Assembly (NCBI GenBank): GCA_020025775.1
Contig: JAHHRN010000001.1
Coordinates: 124,001-188,000, forward strand
Direction of reading: 5' to 3'
DNA from: Acutalibacter sp.
GTDB taxonomy: Bacteria > Bacillota > Clostridia > Oscillospirales > Acutalibacteraceae
Length of the DNA stretch: 64,000 bases
In this document: positions 24,328-33,734 of the stretch, piece by piece
Numbering within the stretch: the first letter of the stretch is position 1
Layout: each line of letters starts with the position of its first letter
Notes under the pieces: model-generated
The model's database searches: none
What the model was told of the DNA's origin: nothing
What the model saw: the letters and a program-made list of their open reading frames with translations, nothing else
Translations under genes and position numbers: made by a program

Positions 24328-25851
24328 TTAGGAAATTTGTGCAAATGCGGACAAATCCAAACCGCTTTCTTCCGAGAGCCAAGCCTTTAACTGCGCCGCC
24401 ATTTTCTTTACGCCGCCCGCGGTATCCGAGAAGAAATTCACGGGGATGACCGGGTCATGGACGCTCAGACGGAAGATGAAAAAGCCGCTGACTTCCTCGG
24501 TTTTAAAGATGACCTTTGTGCCCTCGAAGCTGTCGGTCGCTAAAGAAACACCGTCGGTCTTTTGCGCTCTTTCTTCTAAGCGCTCGATGACAGCATTGCC
24601 ATAGGCTTTAAAATCGGCTTCTTTAATAGAAAGGCGGATTTCACTTTCCTCGAGGGGTGCTTCTAAGCCTTCGATTAAATCCTCTAAGCTTTTGTTTTCT
24701 TTTTTGAGGGCGCAAAGCTTAATGATAAGCTTTGTAACAAGATAGGCGCCGTCGTCTAAGAAATAGTTATCGGAAAAAGCCGCGTGGCCGGAGGTTTCGA
24801 TAGCAAGTGGCGTATCCTCGCCGTTTTCCATGCGGCGTTTGGCTTCGTCAATCACGTTTTTATAGCCGCGCTTAAAACGAATGTGCTTACCGCCGAGCTT
24901 TTGCTCGATGAAATCGGTAAGCCCCGACCAAGTAACGGAATCGGTGACAACCGTCGCTTTGGGATGTGTTTCTAACGCAATCACTGCGGCAGCGGCAACG
25001 AGGCGGTTGCGGTTTAATTCCTCGCCGTCGGCTGTAACTGCACCGCCGCGGTCGGCATCGGTATCGAAAATCACACCTAAATCGGCATGTGCCTTTAAGG
25101 TCGCCGCCTTTACGGATTCCATAGCCGCTTCGTTTTCGGGATTCGGCGCATGATTCGGGAACGTGCCGTCCGGCTCTAAGAACTGACTGCCGGTAACATC
25201 GGCGCCAAGCGGCTCTAAGACCTCGGAAGCGTAAAAACCGCCGACACCGTTTCCGGCATCTACAACAATTTTAAGTCCCTGTAAGGGCTTTTCCGACATT
25301 TCGCCGCCGTTCGCCAAATCCTTGCGAATCATATCTCTTAAAATCGAAGCATAAATCGCAGTATAGGCAAGGGGTGTGGTTTCTATGGGAGACGCATCCG
25401 AAGCTTTTGGCTCGTTTTCCTCGGCAAAGGATAAAATCTCGGTGAGCTGTGCGCCCGAAAGGGAGCCGCTCGGCAGGAGAAATTTTAAGCCGTTGCGCTT
25501 CCACGGGTGGTGGCTGGCGGTAATTTGCACCGCGCCGTCACAGTGTTCGGTCTGTGTTGTCATAAACATGGCAGGTGTCGAAGAAAGACCGCAGTCTAAG
25601 CTTTCGATGCCGTAAAAGGTAAGCTCCTGCAAAACTGCCGTGCGAATCCGCTCGGCGGAAAGGCGGGAATCATGACCGACTGAAATACGAAGTGTATCGG
25701 CTTTTTTACCCGTTTCCTTTAAAAGAAACCAAACAAAGCCGGAAACGATGCGGCGAACCGCTTCGTTCGTTAAATCCACCTCTGTGGGCTGTTCGGGGTT
25801 AATCGCAGAACCGCGGACGTCTGTGCCGCTCTTTAAGTGCAAAAGCTTCAT
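24328..25851 (-). CDS. phosphoglucomutase/phosphomannomutase family protein
   Basis: Alpha-D-phosphohexomutase superfamily, 507 residues. Active-site serine loop 'GAVQITASHHP' (~130-140; the usual TASHNP has Asn where this has His), metal loop 'DTDADRGG' (~265), sugar loop 'ETSGHAAF' (~350). The C-terminal phosphate-binding domain is less clear, with no obvious RxSGTEP-type motif, so the exact substrate is uncertain. Start ATG is 6 bases after AAGGGAGTG; an in-frame GTG at 25860 is inside that site. Last gene of a seven-gene operon. Confidence 0.88.
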   Translation of the reverse strand: MKLLHLKSGTDVRGSAINPEQPTEVDLTNEAVRRIVSGFVWFLLKETGKKADTLRISVGHDSRLSAERIRTAVLQELTFYGIESLDCGLSSTPAMFMTTQTEHCDGAVQITASHHPWKRNGLKFLLPSGSLSGAQLTEILSFAEENEPKASDASPIETTPLAYTAIYASILRDMIRKDLANGGEMSEKPLQGLKIVVDAGNGVGGFYASEVLEPLGADVTGSQFLEPDGTFPNHAPNPENEAAMESVKAATLKAHADLGVIFDTDADRGGAVTADGEELNRNRLVAAAAVIALETHPKATVVTDSVTWSGLTDFIEQKLGGKHIRFKRGYKNVIDEAKRRMENGEDTPLAIETSGHAAFSDNYFLDDGAYLVTKLIIKLCALKKENKSLEDLIEGLEAPLEESEIRLSIKEADFKAYGNAVIERLEERAQKTDGVSLATDSFEGTKVIFKTEEVSGFFIFRLSVHDPVIPVNFFSDTAGGVKKMAAQLKAWLSEESGLDLSAFAQIS

Positions 25852-25881
25852 AGAAAACACTCCCTTTTATATATGTAGTTT

Positions 25882-27162
25882 TTATTTTAAAAGGTTTCTC
25901 TTGGCAAGCTCCTCTGCCGCCAGTAAAACGCCGATTTTACCGGTATCGAAGTTGAGGCCGCCCTGCATCCAAACGGCGAACGGCTCACGAAGCGGAGCAT
26001 CGCCGGAAAGCTCAATCGAAGAGCCGCCTGTGAACGCGCCGCACGCCATGATGACCTGATTATCATAGCCGGGCATATCCCACGGCTCAGGGGTGACATA
26101 GGAGTCAACCGGTGCGCCGGACTGAAGGCCCTGGCAGAACGCAATCAGTCTGTCGGCATTCTCGAGACAAATCGCTTCGATAATATCGTGACGTTCTTCA
26201 TCTACGGTGGGGGTTACCTTGAAACCAAGCTCGGTGAAGAGTGCCGCCGCAAAAATGGCGGTTTTCATCGCTTCGCCGACCACGTGCGGTGCATGGAAAA
26301 GACCCATGTAAAGGCTTCTGTTCTGCCCCAAGGTTGCGCCGACTTCAAGTCCGAGGCCCGGGGTTGTGAGTCTGTACGCGCAAAGGTCCACGAGGTCTGC
26401 TCTGCCGGCAATATAGCCGCCCGAAGCCGCGATACCGCCGCCGGGGTTCTTAATGAGCGAGCCTGCCATTAAATCGGCGCCGACCTGTGTCGGTTCTTTC
26501 TTTTCGGCAAATTCGCCGTAGCAGTTATCGACCATAACAATCGCATTTTGATTGACGCGGTGCACGATTTCGCACACCCTTTCGATTTCTGCAATGCTGA
26601 TGCTGTGGCGAAGCGAATAGCCGCGCGAACGCTGAATATAAACCATACGAACATCGTCTTTTGCCGCTTCCTGTTCGATAGCGGCATAGTCGAGCTCGTC
26701 ATTTTCGGTAAAATCAATTTCTCGGTATTCGATACCGAAATCCTTTAATGTACCTTTGCCGTCACTTTCGCCGCCGTCAATACCGATGGTGGAGCGAAGG
26801 GTGTCATACGGGGTACTGCTGACGCTGAGCAAGACATCACCGGGGCGAAGCACGCCGTAAAGGCAAACGGATAAGGTATGTGTGCCGCAGGAAAGCTGAC
26901 CGGCACGGATAAAGGCTTTTTCTGCGCCGAAAATCTCGGCGGTTAAGAGGTCTAATTTTTCTCTGCCGCGGTCATTGTAACCGTAGCCTGTGGAGGTGCC
27001 GAAGTCTGTTTCGGCGATTCTGTTATTTATGAAAGCGGCGAGTACCTTTTGCTGGTTATATTCGGTAATCTCCCGAACACGTGCCATGGCCGCTTCTGCT
27101 TTTTGCTGTGCCGCTTCTGCTGCGGCTCTTACGCGGTACGATACCGTAAAAAATTCGTTCAT
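25882..27162 (-). CDS. methionine gamma-lyase family PLP protein ('aluminium resistance' family)
   Basis: 426 residues, fold type I PLP enzyme of the Met_gamma_lyase/YnbB family. Signatures: 'FGTSTGYGYNDRGREKLD' near 55-72, 'RAGQLSCGTHTLSVCLYGVL' (~90-110) and 'GSLIKNPGGGIAASGGYIAG' (~240), where the Lys is the probable PLP-binding residue. Substrate is not established for this family. The start overlaps the GNAT stop by 4 bases (ATGA). Confidence 0.9.
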   Translation of the reverse strand: MNEFFTVSYRVRAAAEAAQQKAEAAMARVREITEYNQQKVLAAFINNRIAETDFGTSTGYGYNDRGREKLDLLTAEIFGAEKAFIRAGQLSCGTHTLSVCLYGVLRPGDVLLSVSSTPYDTLRSTIGIDGGESDGKGTLKDFGIEYREIDFTENDELDYAAIEQEAAKDDVRMVYIQRSRGYSLRHSISIAEIERVCEIVHRVNQNAIVMVDNCYGEFAEKKEPTQVGADLMAGSLIKNPGGGIAASGGYIAGRADLVDLCAYRLTTPGLGLEVGATLGQNRSLYMGLFHAPHVVGEAMKTAIFAAALFTELGFKVTPTVDEERHDIIEAICLENADRLIAFCQGLQSGAPVDSYVTPEPWDMPGYDNQVIMACGAFTGGSSIELSGDAPLREPFAVWMQGGLNFDTGKIGVLLAAEELAKRNLLK

Positions 27163-27953
27163 AGTTCAATAATTCCCAATTCTATTGCCGCTTCTCTCTG
27201 GAAGCCGCATTTTTTATAAAAGTTTTCTGTCTTTAAATCACCAGACAGTAAAAAGATATGATTCTTTTCGGTTTTGAGCTCCTTGCAAAGCCCTAAAACG
27301 CAGTCTCTGCCATAACCCATTTTACGATAATCGGCATCGGTGACCACGTCGCGGATATAAATGAAATCGCCTAAGATATCAGCAATCGCCGCCGAAAGGA
27401 GAGAATTCTGCTCGGCGAAAACGGCTTTAACTACCGTATAGCCGCCGAAGATGCCACGTGACTGGGCGGAGAGCCATTCCTTATAGGCCTTTTGTGCGTA
27501 TTTTCGATACTGCATCGTATCGCCTGCCGCTTCTCTGGCATTTTGGGTCAAAAGCTGATACACGGGACGTAAATCCTCGGTAACGGTTTTAGCTTCTCTG
27601 CCCGTTTCGGGCAATTCGTGCAGTGCCATAAGCCCGTGACGGGAAAACGGCGTTACGCCGAGCGCACGCATATATTCGGGCGCGGCATGAATCACTACGC
27701 CGCCAAGCGCACGCAGAAAATAGCGAAGCTCCTCAAAATCGGCATCTTTACTTGCCGCAACAAAGGCCTTCGTCTGCCCTTTTTCAATCACCAACGCCGT
27801 GACCTTCTCGTTTTCGGTCTGTACCCAAGCACCGTCCACCGCGAAGCTGTCTAAAAGGGCAAACAGCATATAGGCGGTGACGTAATCCTGCGGCAATACC
27901 TCATATAACTGACGTGCGGTGTCTGCCGAAAGGTTTTCAATGAGATTCAGCAT
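27159..27953 (-). CDS. GNAT-family N-acetyltransferase-like protein
   Basis: 264 residues. The C-terminal half has the GNAT core: 'YTVVKAVFAEQNSLLSAAIA', then 'RDVVTDADYRKMGYGRDCVL' (the acetyl-CoA loop, R-x-x-G-x-G/A in 'RKMGYG'), and a last strand 'FYKKCGFQREAAIELGIIEL'. The N-terminal half (~1-130) is not recognised. It overlaps the upstream M42 gene by 17 bases and the downstream PLP gene by 4, so the three are translated together. Substrate unknown. Confidence 0.8.
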   Translation of the reverse strand: MLNLIENLSADTARQLYEVLPQDYVTAYMLFALLDSFAVDGAWVQTENEKVTALVIEKGQTKAFVAASKDADFEELRYFLRALGGVVIHAAPEYMRALGVTPFSRHGLMALHELPETGREAKTVTEDLRPVYQLLTQNAREAAGDTMQYRKYAQKAYKEWLSAQSRGIFGGYTVVKAVFAEQNSLLSAAIADILGDFIYIRDVVTDADYRKMGYGRDCVLGLCKELKTEKNHIFLLSGDLKTENFYKKCGFQREAAIELGIIEL

Positions 27954-28956
27954 GGGCGAACTCCTCGCTGAGCGCCTCGGTTAAGGCACGCATACTTTCT
28001 ATATCCTCCCATTTTGCAACGCAGGCGGGAGAATGTAAATAGCGGCACGGCACGGAAAGTGCCAAGGTGCGAATACCGCCTGCCGCCTTGTGAATCGCCG
28101 CCGCATCGTTGCCGCCGGCAATTCGGGTTTTGGTTTGGCAAGGGATGCCCTTTGCTTCTGCAATCGCTCTTGCCTGTTTATATAAATTGTGGTCATAGAC
28201 CGTTCCGCCGTCCATGAAGCTGACGACAACGCCCTTGCCCGCTTCGCAGACTCTTTTGAAGCCCTCGGCATCGGGTAAATCTGCCGCCGTGGTGCTCTCT
28301 AACACAAGCGCATAGTCGGGTTTTGCCTTATAAGCCGCCGCGGTTGCGCCTCTTGTGCCGATTTCCTCCTGCACGGTGAAGCAGAACGAAAGGTCATAGG
28401 GTAAATCCTTATTTAAAAGCTCGAGCATGACCGCATTACCGGCTCTGTCGTCAATCGCCTTGCTCTTGATGAAGCCGTCGCCGTATTCGGTAAATTCAGC
28501 ATCGAAATAGGCATTGTCACCGAGAGAAACATACTGCTCTGCCTGCGCCTTGGAGGTAGCGCCGATGTCGATATATAAATCCTCCATGGCAGGCACCTTA
28601 TCACGGTCGGCTTTGGGTACTTGATGAATCGCTTTTGCGCCGATAACGCCGCTGATTTCCTGCTCGCCGACCTTGACCGCCTTACCAAAAATCACGCGTT
28701 CATCTATGCCGCCGACCGGGGCAAATTTGAGGTAGCCCTCTTCGGTGATATAGGTGATAATAAGGCCGACCTCATCCATATGAGAGAAGAGCATAACCTT
28801 GTTTTTCGCCGGCTGTCTGCCCTTTTTATAGGCGTACAAATTGCCCATAGCATCAACTTCGGTCGCAACATCCGCGGGAATGTGCTCTAAAATATAGGCA
28901 CGCACCTTTTCTTCTCTGCCGGAGGTGCCGTTTAATTCGCATAACGTTTTAAGCAT
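27937..28956 (-). CDS. M42 family metallo-aminopeptidase (copy A)
   Basis: 339 residues, co-catalytic zinc aminopeptidase of the glutamyl-aminopeptidase / former 'endoglucanase M' family. Zinc ligands and catalytic residues appear in 'FSHMDEVGLI' (~65), 'KAIDDRAGNAVML' (~175), 'TVQEEIGTRGA' (~208) and 'RYLHSPACV' (~315). It acts on cytosolic peptides. It overlaps the next copy upstream by 8 bases. Copy B is homologous (same motifs), so this is a tandem pair. Confidence 0.92.
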   Translation of the reverse strand: MLKTLCELNGTSGREEKVRAYILEHIPADVATEVDAMGNLYAYKKGRQPAKNKVMLFSHMDEVGLIITYITEEGYLKFAPVGGIDERVIFGKAVKVGEQEISGVIGAKAIHQVPKADRDKVPAMEDLYIDIGATSKAQAEQYVSLGDNAYFDAEFTEYGDGFIKSKAIDDRAGNAVMLELLNKDLPYDLSFCFTVQEEIGTRGATAAAYKAKPDYALVLESTTAADLPDAEGFKRVCEAGKGVVVSFMDGGTVYDHNLYKQARAIAEAKGIPCQTKTRIAGGNDAAAIHKAAGGIRTLALSVPCRYLHSPACVAKWEDIESMRALTEALSEEFAHAESH

Positions 28957-29965
28957 CTGCTTTCACCCCCGCCAAAACGGCCTTTGCCAGCAAAAGCCCT
29001 GTATTTTTTAAATCCTCTAAGGAAATAACCTCAATGCCTGTGTGCATATAGCGAAGCGGAATAGAAATGAGGGCGGATTCTCTGCCGCCGGCTTCCGCCG
29101 CCATTACATCACAGTTTGTGCCCGTAGAGCCACCCATGACCTCCACCTGATAGGGGATGCCGTTCTGTGCGGCGAGCTTTTGAATTTCGATACTACGTGC
29201 ATGGGTTAAGGACGGGGCAAAGCCAATCATCGGGCCTTTGCCCAAAACGCCGCAATCCTCGGGTTTCGCATCGGGGGTTTTCGCAAAGCTAACATCCACG
29301 GCAATCACATAATCCGCTTTCGCGCGGTATGCCGCGGTTTTTGCACCGCTTTCCGTGGTTTCTTCGCGTGTGGAAAAGACCAAAGTCACGTCGGGTCGGT
29401 CTTCGGTTTTTTGGAGTTCCTCTGCTGCGAGCAAGAGCGCCGCCAAGCCTGCACGGTCATCGAGCGCGGGTGCGCTGACACAGCCGTTTAACAGGTGCTT
29501 AAACTGCGGCTTAATGGTGGCACGGTCGCCAAGGCTCACGAGCTGTTCGAGCTTTTCTTTTGGAAGCCCCATATCCAGGAGAATTTCCTCGGGCATTTTT
29601 TTATCATCGCCGCCCTTTTGCAAATGGGGCGGAATACTGGTCACAACGCCATACAGGGTTTCTTTGCCGTGCACGAGCAATTCTACGCCGTCCATAACAC
29701 GGCGGTCAATGCCGCCGCAGGGGGCGGTTTTCAAAAAGCCGTCCTCAATCTCCAAAACGCACAGGCCGATTTCATCCATGTGCGCATCGAGTTGCACATG
29801 TGTTTTGCCGTTGCCCTGCATAAAGCAGCAGACATTACCCATGACGTCAATATGCGTCTCCCCGTAGGGGGAAAGCAGTTGCTTTCCGAGTACGGCGATT
29901 TCCTGTTCTGATCCGGATGCACCGGGGGCGAACACCAATTCTTTTAAAACCGTTTCTAACTCCAC
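28949..29965 (-). CDS. M42 family metallo-aminopeptidase (copy B)
   Basis: 338 residues, paralogue of copy A. Motifs: 'LDAHMDEIGLCV' (~60), 'PALDDRAGLAALL' (~165), 'STREETTESGA' (~200; the EE pair is kept but the following residues differ from copy A's EEIGTRG), 'RYMHTGIEVI' (~310). Divergence between the two suggests different peptide specificity or a mixed dodecamer. It follows galK by 37 nt. Confidence 0.9.
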   Translation of the reverse strand: MELETVLKELVFAPGASGSEQEIAVLGKQLLSPYGETHIDVMGNVCCFMQGNGKTHVQLDAHMDEIGLCVLEIEDGFLKTAPCGGIDRRVMDGVELLVHGKETLYGVVTSIPPHLQKGGDDKKMPEEILLDMGLPKEKLEQLVSLGDRATIKPQFKHLLNGCVSAPALDDRAGLAALLLAAEELQKTEDRPDVTLVFSTREETTESGAKTAAYRAKADYVIAVDVSFAKTPDAKPEDCGVLGKGPMIGFAPSLTHARSIEIQKLAAQNGIPYQVEVMGGSTGTNCDVMAAEAGGRESALISIPLRYMHTGIEVISLEDLKNTGLLLAKAVLAGVKADA

Positions 29966-30002
29966 GAAACTATGCTCCTTTTAGATTTGGAATCGTTTTT
30001 GC

Positions 30003-31283
30003 TTAGATTTCTGCGCCGCCGACGGGACGAATGGAAAGCACGTAGCAAGCACCTTCACCAAATACGCCCTCAATGGTGGACTTGTAATCCTCTAATAAAT
30101 CCATGGGAACGAATGCCTGAATGGTACCTGCGAAGCCGCCGCCGTGTACACGCCATGCGCCTCTGCCCTTTAAGACCTTTTCGGAAAGAGCAAGTGCCAA
30201 GGAAACCGGCTGTTCTTTGATTTTCTTTACAGAGAATACGTTCTGATTATACATATAAGAAGAAGCGCCGCTCTCTAAAACAACCTTCTTGAAGGATTCG
30301 AAATCGCCGGCACGAAGGGCAGCAACTTCCTGCTCTACGCGGTTGTTTTCTGCATAGAAATGCATCGCACGAAGCACGGCTCTGTCGCCGACATCGTTTC
30401 TGAGGGCACTGATTTCACCACAGAATTCGCTTTCCGGTACTTCGCGAAGCACGGATTTACCGAAGTGATGTGCAACTGCTTCCATTTCCTCACGGATGAA
30501 GCCGTATTCGTCGGTTAAATCCGCGTGGCTGCCCTTGGTATCTACGATGCAAAGCGCATGTCCGCAAGCGGAGAAGTCAAACTTTACTTCGTTGATGACA
30601 GGATTCTGCGGGTCGTTAAAGTCAATATTAACAAAAGAGCCAACCGAGCAAGCCATTTGGTCCATAAGGCCGCAGGGCTTACCGAAATATTTATTTTCTG
30701 CATACTGGGCAATTTTAGCAACGGTTACGGGGTCTACCTTACCGTCATTGTAGAGGTAGTTGAGCATGGTGCCAACCAAAACCTCATAAGCGGCGGAGGA
30801 AGAAAGTCCGGAGCCGGAAAGAACCTTGGATGCGGTTGCGGCATCGAAGCCACCGATTTTGTAGCCGTTTTCTAAGAAGCCCTGGCATACGCCGCGAACA
30901 AGAGCGGGAGAAGTACCTTTTTCATCCTCTACTACGGAGAGATCGGAAAGGTCAACCACGTCCATCGGGTAGCCTGCGGATTTTACGCGAACGATATTTT
31001 CGTCGTTCTTTGCCGCTGCGGCGATAGCATCCAAATTGATGCCAGCTGCAAGCACCTTACCGTGGTTATGGTCGGTATGGTTACCGCCAACCTCTGTTCT
31101 GCCGGGTGCGGTAAACAAACGAATATCACGCTCTGCGTCATAAAGCTCTGCGAAAGTTTCTGCAAGCTTTATGTAACGCTCATACTGCGCTTTGATTTCT
31201 GCATCGGTCACATAGACACGGCGGAAACGCTCGTCATAAGCCCCTTTTAAGATATTTTCTTTTACGGTTGCTAAATTGGGCAT
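30003..31283 (-). CDS. galK: galactokinase
   Basis: GHMP kinase that phosphorylates galactose at C1. 426 residues. Galactokinase signature 'GRTEVGGNHTDHNHG' (~62-76) is the variant form (classic GRxNLIGEHTDYNxG); the ATP loop 'VLSGSGLSSSAAYEVLVG' (~150) and C-terminal 'GRGAWRVHGGGFAGTIQAF' (~375-395) are present. GalT and GalE are not nearby. Its start directly follows the stop of the membrane-protein gene with no gap. Confidence 0.93.
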   Translation of the reverse strand: MPNLATVKENILKGAYDERFRRVYVTDAEIKAQYERYIKLAETFAELYDAERDIRLFTAPGRTEVGGNHTDHNHGKVLAAGINLDAIAAAAKNDENIVRVKSAGYPMDVVDLSDLSVVEDEKGTSPALVRGVCQGFLENGYKIGGFDAATASKVLSGSGLSSSAAYEVLVGTMLNYLYNDGKVDPVTVAKIAQYAENKYFGKPCGLMDQMACSVGSFVNIDFNDPQNPVINEVKFDFSACGHALCIVDTKGSHADLTDEYGFIREEMEAVAHHFGKSVLREVPESEFCGEISALRNDVGDRAVLRAMHFYAENNRVEQEVAALRAGDFESFKKVVLESGASSYMYNQNVFSVKKIKEQPVSLALALSEKVLKGRGAWRVHGGGFAGTIQAFVPMDLLEDYKSTIEGVFGEGACYVLSIRPVGGAEI

Positions 31284-32066
31284 TTAAAACATCCTTCCTT
31301 CTTTGAGAGAGTGGTTTTGATTTTTGTTTTCTTTGTTTTCCTTATTTTTAAAGGTTTTATTGATAAACTGGATAATCCCGTTGATGGCGAACATCGCAAG
31401 GCCAGAAATCAAGAACAAAAGTACAATCGGGAGCATGAACGCCATGGAGAACGGATTGTAAACGTTTTTACCGATGACGCTGTAGGAAATCAGCTTCGGC
31501 AGATAGCCGAGAATCGAATACAGCATGAATCTGCCGTAGGAATAATTCATCGCGCCGTAAAGTTTACTAATCGTACTCACCGGGAAGCTCGGTACAAGGC
31601 GGAACACCACCAGCAAAATCGCATTCGCTTTGCGGTCGGCATTGAGCACCTTTTTAAATTCATCGTTACGCACTAAAAATTTGTGCACCCAGCCGCCGCC
31701 CAGATGCTTGCCCCAGAAATATTTCACGGTGGCAAGAATCCCGAAGCCGATAATATTGACGAGAATCGCCAGAGGCATCGGCAGCGCCATACCGGAAATT
31801 AAGCAGACCGCCGAAATCGGAATCGGAATCGGCACAATCGCTTTTAACAAAAAGATAGAGAATATGGCAAGGAAAAACTGCCATTTGTAAGGCAGGGATG
31901 CCACGGCATATTCAAACTCCGCTAAGCGTCGCAGAGCATCCTCATAATGAGAAACAAATACTGGGTCTTGAAAGAGCAGTGCAACAAAAAAGAGTACGAC
32001 AGCCAAAATCAACAGAATCGCGCCCGAGATATTCAGTACCACGTTACGATTGATTTTCTTTCGCAT
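31284..32066 (-). CDS. TVP38/TMEM64 (DedA-like) membrane protein
   Basis: 260 residues with about six hydrophobic segments (~12-32, 62-82, 88-112, 150-175, 183-205, 212-235). The core 'FLLKAIVPIPIPISAVCLIS', 'GFGILATVKYFWGKHLGG' and 'VFRLVPSFPVSTISKLYGAM' (R-x-x-P/F pattern) matches the SNARE-associated/VTT domain family, which is linked to lipid scrambling. The C-terminus is Lys/Asn/Glu-rich. First gene of the galK operon. Confidence 0.88.
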   Translation of the reverse strand: MRKKINRNVVLNISGAILLILAVVLFFVALLFQDPVFVSHYEDALRRLAEFEYAVASLPYKWQFFLAIFSIFLLKAIVPIPIPISAVCLISGMALPMPLAILVNIIGFGILATVKYFWGKHLGGGWVHKFLVRNDEFKKVLNADRKANAILLVVFRLVPSFPVSTISKLYGAMNYSYGRFMLYSILGYLPKLISYSVIGKNVYNPFSMAFMLPIVLLFLISGLAMFAINGIIQFINKTFKNKENKENKNQNHSLKEGRMF

Positions 32067-32125
32067 TTTGTCTCACCGTCCTTTCCGCTTTCAAAAGATA
32101 TCTTTACACAAATATAGCTATTTTA

Positions 32126-32154
32126 ATTTTATAACAGATTGCCTCTAAGGTCAA
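32126..32154 (-). promoter_or_regulatory. promoter of the TVP38-galK-M42 operon
   Basis: Minus strand: -35 TTGACC, 17-base spacer, -10 TAAAAT. Start site ~55 nt before the first gene. It is back to back with the plus-strand dehydrogenase promoter. Confidence 0.8.
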
Positions 32155-32213
32155 TGAATTTGCATCTTTTTTTAAAATTTTCTCCGTTTTGCTGTTATGG
32201 TATGAAAATATAT

Positions 32214-32221
32214 GCTACAAT
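32214..32221 (+). promoter_or_regulatory. extended -10 promoter of the hydroxyacid dehydrogenase gene
   Basis: TGC-TACAAT gives a TGn extended -10; no good -35 is at 16-18 bases. Start site ~40 nt before the ATG. The 200 bp between the two divergent genes hold both promoters. Confidence 0.55.
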
Positions 32222-32267
32222 ATACGAAAATACAGGTCCTCAAATGAGAGGAAAAGGAGTGTTTTTC

Positions 32268-33224
32268 ATGAAAATTGTGATTTTAGACGCCTTCACCGAA
32301 AATCCCGGCGACCTTTCTTGGGACTGGCTGAGCGCTTACGGTGAAGTTACGCTCTATGACCGCACGCCCGACGATTTGATTTTAGAGCGTTCGAAAGATG
32401 CGGATATTTTAATTTTAAACAAAACGCCGCTGCGTGAAGCGGTTATCAAGGAACTGCCGAAGCTCAAATTTGTGGCACTGCTTTCCACCGGCTTTAACAT
32501 TGTAGACGGCGTGGTTCTGCGCGAGCGCGGTATTCCCGTTTGCAACATTCCCTCCTACTCCACCAATGCGGTAGCGCAGCTGACCTTTGCTTTTATTTTA
32601 GCTTTTGCAAATGCAGTCAGCGTACACAGCGACGCGGTACACGCCGGTGAATGGGTAAATTCCCCCGATTTTTGCTTCTGCAAAACACCGCTTTTCGAGT
32701 TAAGTGGCAAGACCCTCGGTATTGTCGGCTTCGGTAAAATCGGGCAGAGAGTTGCCGACCTTGCAGAGGCATTCGGCATGCGTGTTTTAGCACATTCGGG
32801 TCACGAAACCGACCAGAGTGCAAGAAAGAATTTTGCTTGGGCAAGTCTCGAAGAACTTGCCGAGCAGTCGGATTTCATTACGTTCCACTGCCCGTTAAAC
32901 GAAAGGACCGAGCACCTTGTAGATGCAGAATTTCTTTCGCACTGCAAGCCCTCCGCTTATCTGATTAACACCTCGAGAGGTCCGGTATTGGATGAAGTGG
33001 CAGTTGCTGAAGCTTTAAACAGCGGCAAACTTGCCGGCGCAGGCGTGGATGTTTTGTCGGTAGAGCCGGCGAAAGCCGACAATCCCCTGCTTAGCGCGAA
33101 AAACTGCTTGATTACACCCCACATTGCATGGGCAGGCTTTGAGACAAGAGCCAGACTTATGGAGATTTTAAAGGACAATTTCAAAGCCTATTTTGCAGGC
33201 AAACCGCAAAACGTAGTCAACTAG
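32268..33224 (+). CDS. D-2-hydroxyacid dehydrogenase (glycerate dehydrogenase-like)
   Basis: NAD(P)-dependent reduction of a 2-oxoacid. 318 residues from MKIVILDAFTENPGDLSWDW. Rossmann motif 'LGIVGFGKIGQRVADLAEAF' (~147-166), catalytic Arg in 'INTSRGPVLDE' (~232), Glu around 'VEPAKADNPLL' (~263) and His in 'ITPHIAWAGFE' (~285). AAAAGGAG is ~10 bases before the ATG. It is the only plus-strand protein gene in the window; the repeat element begins right after its stop. Confidence 0.93.
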   Translation: MKIVILDAFTENPGDLSWDWLSAYGEVTLYDRTPDDLILERSKDADILILNKTPLREAVIKELPKLKFVALLSTGFNIVDGVVLRERGIPVCNIPSYSTNAVAQLTFAFILAFANAVSVHSDAVHAGEWVNSPDFCFCKTPLFELSGKTLGIVGFGKIGQRVADLAEAFGMRVLAHSGHETDQSARKNFAWASLEELAEQSDFITFHCPLNERTEHLVDAEFLSHCKPSAYLINTSRGPVLDEVAVAEALNSGKLAGAGVDVLSVEPAKADNPLLSAKNCLITPHIAWAGFETRARLMEILKDNFKAYFAGKPQNVVN

Positions 33225-33640
33225 TCGCCGCAGGGCGACGGCTAACACACGGGGAACTTGGCTACAAACTTTTTACAGATAGTTCGCACAGCCGACGCCG
33301 GTCGGCGACGAATCACGGGAGTCGCGAACGCGCGACGGCGATTCACGGGAAAGTTAGTACAGACTTTTTACAAATAGTTCGCTCAGGCGACACCGGTCGC
33401 CTCCGAATCACGGGGGACTTGGTGCAGACTTTTTACTCATAGTTCGCACAACGTACTATGCAAAATTTCATCTGTGTAAAAGATAATTTCCCGTAGGGGC
33501 GGATACTATCCGCCCTCAAAAAAAGTCTCGCTTTTTTCTGTAGCGCATTTCAAAGTTTTGCCCGCTTTTTTAAAAGCGGCAGGGCCTTGGGACAGCGTCC
33601 CGAGCCGTGCTCCGCAGAGCACGGAATCTCATCCTTCCGA
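33225..33640 (+). repeat. hairpin-rich composite repeat element, copy 2
   Basis: Starts at the dehydrogenase stop codon. It has three copies of a unit with the box ACTTTTTAC--ATAGTTCGC-CA, each followed by a 6-bp, 4-nt-loop hairpin: GCCGAC-GCCG-GTCGGC, GGCGAC-ACCG-GTCGCC and a degenerate third. Further hairpins are GTCGCC-GCAG-GGCGAC and GTCGCG-AACG-CGCGAC. A common 3' part follows: GGGCGGATACTATCCGCCC, CCGCTTTT-AAAAGCGG, CTTGGGAC-AGC-GTCCCGAG, CCGTGCTC-CGCA-GAGCACGG, AATCTC. Same order and spacing as copy 1. Confidence 0.85.
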
Positions 33641-33687
33641 AAACACAGGAAGGGGCAGAGCGGACTAACATATTTATAAAAGTAAAG

Positions 33688-33718
33688 ACGGGGGAACCCT
33701 TGTGAGGGGTTCCCCCGT
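33688..33718 (+). terminator. strong hairpin, probable terminator
   Basis: Perfect 12-bp stem ACGGGGGAACCC / GGGTTCCCCCGT, loop of 7, followed by TTGCTTT. It lies ~460 bp after the dehydrogenase stop, just beyond repeat copy 2. The T run is interrupted, so efficiency is uncertain. Confidence 0.6.
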
Positions 33719-33734
33719 TTGCTTTGTCGAACGC

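Noticed and set aside
24784..25615. Open frames on the plus strand opposite the phosphohexomutase gene, and similar antisense frames throughout
   Set aside because: Antisense shadows of GC-rich third-position codons; no start signals and no family resemblance.
33225..33520. CRISPR-like array in the repeat region
   Set aside because: The repeated box is spaced unevenly, the intervening segments are self-complementary hairpins rather than unique spacers, and no cas gene is present.
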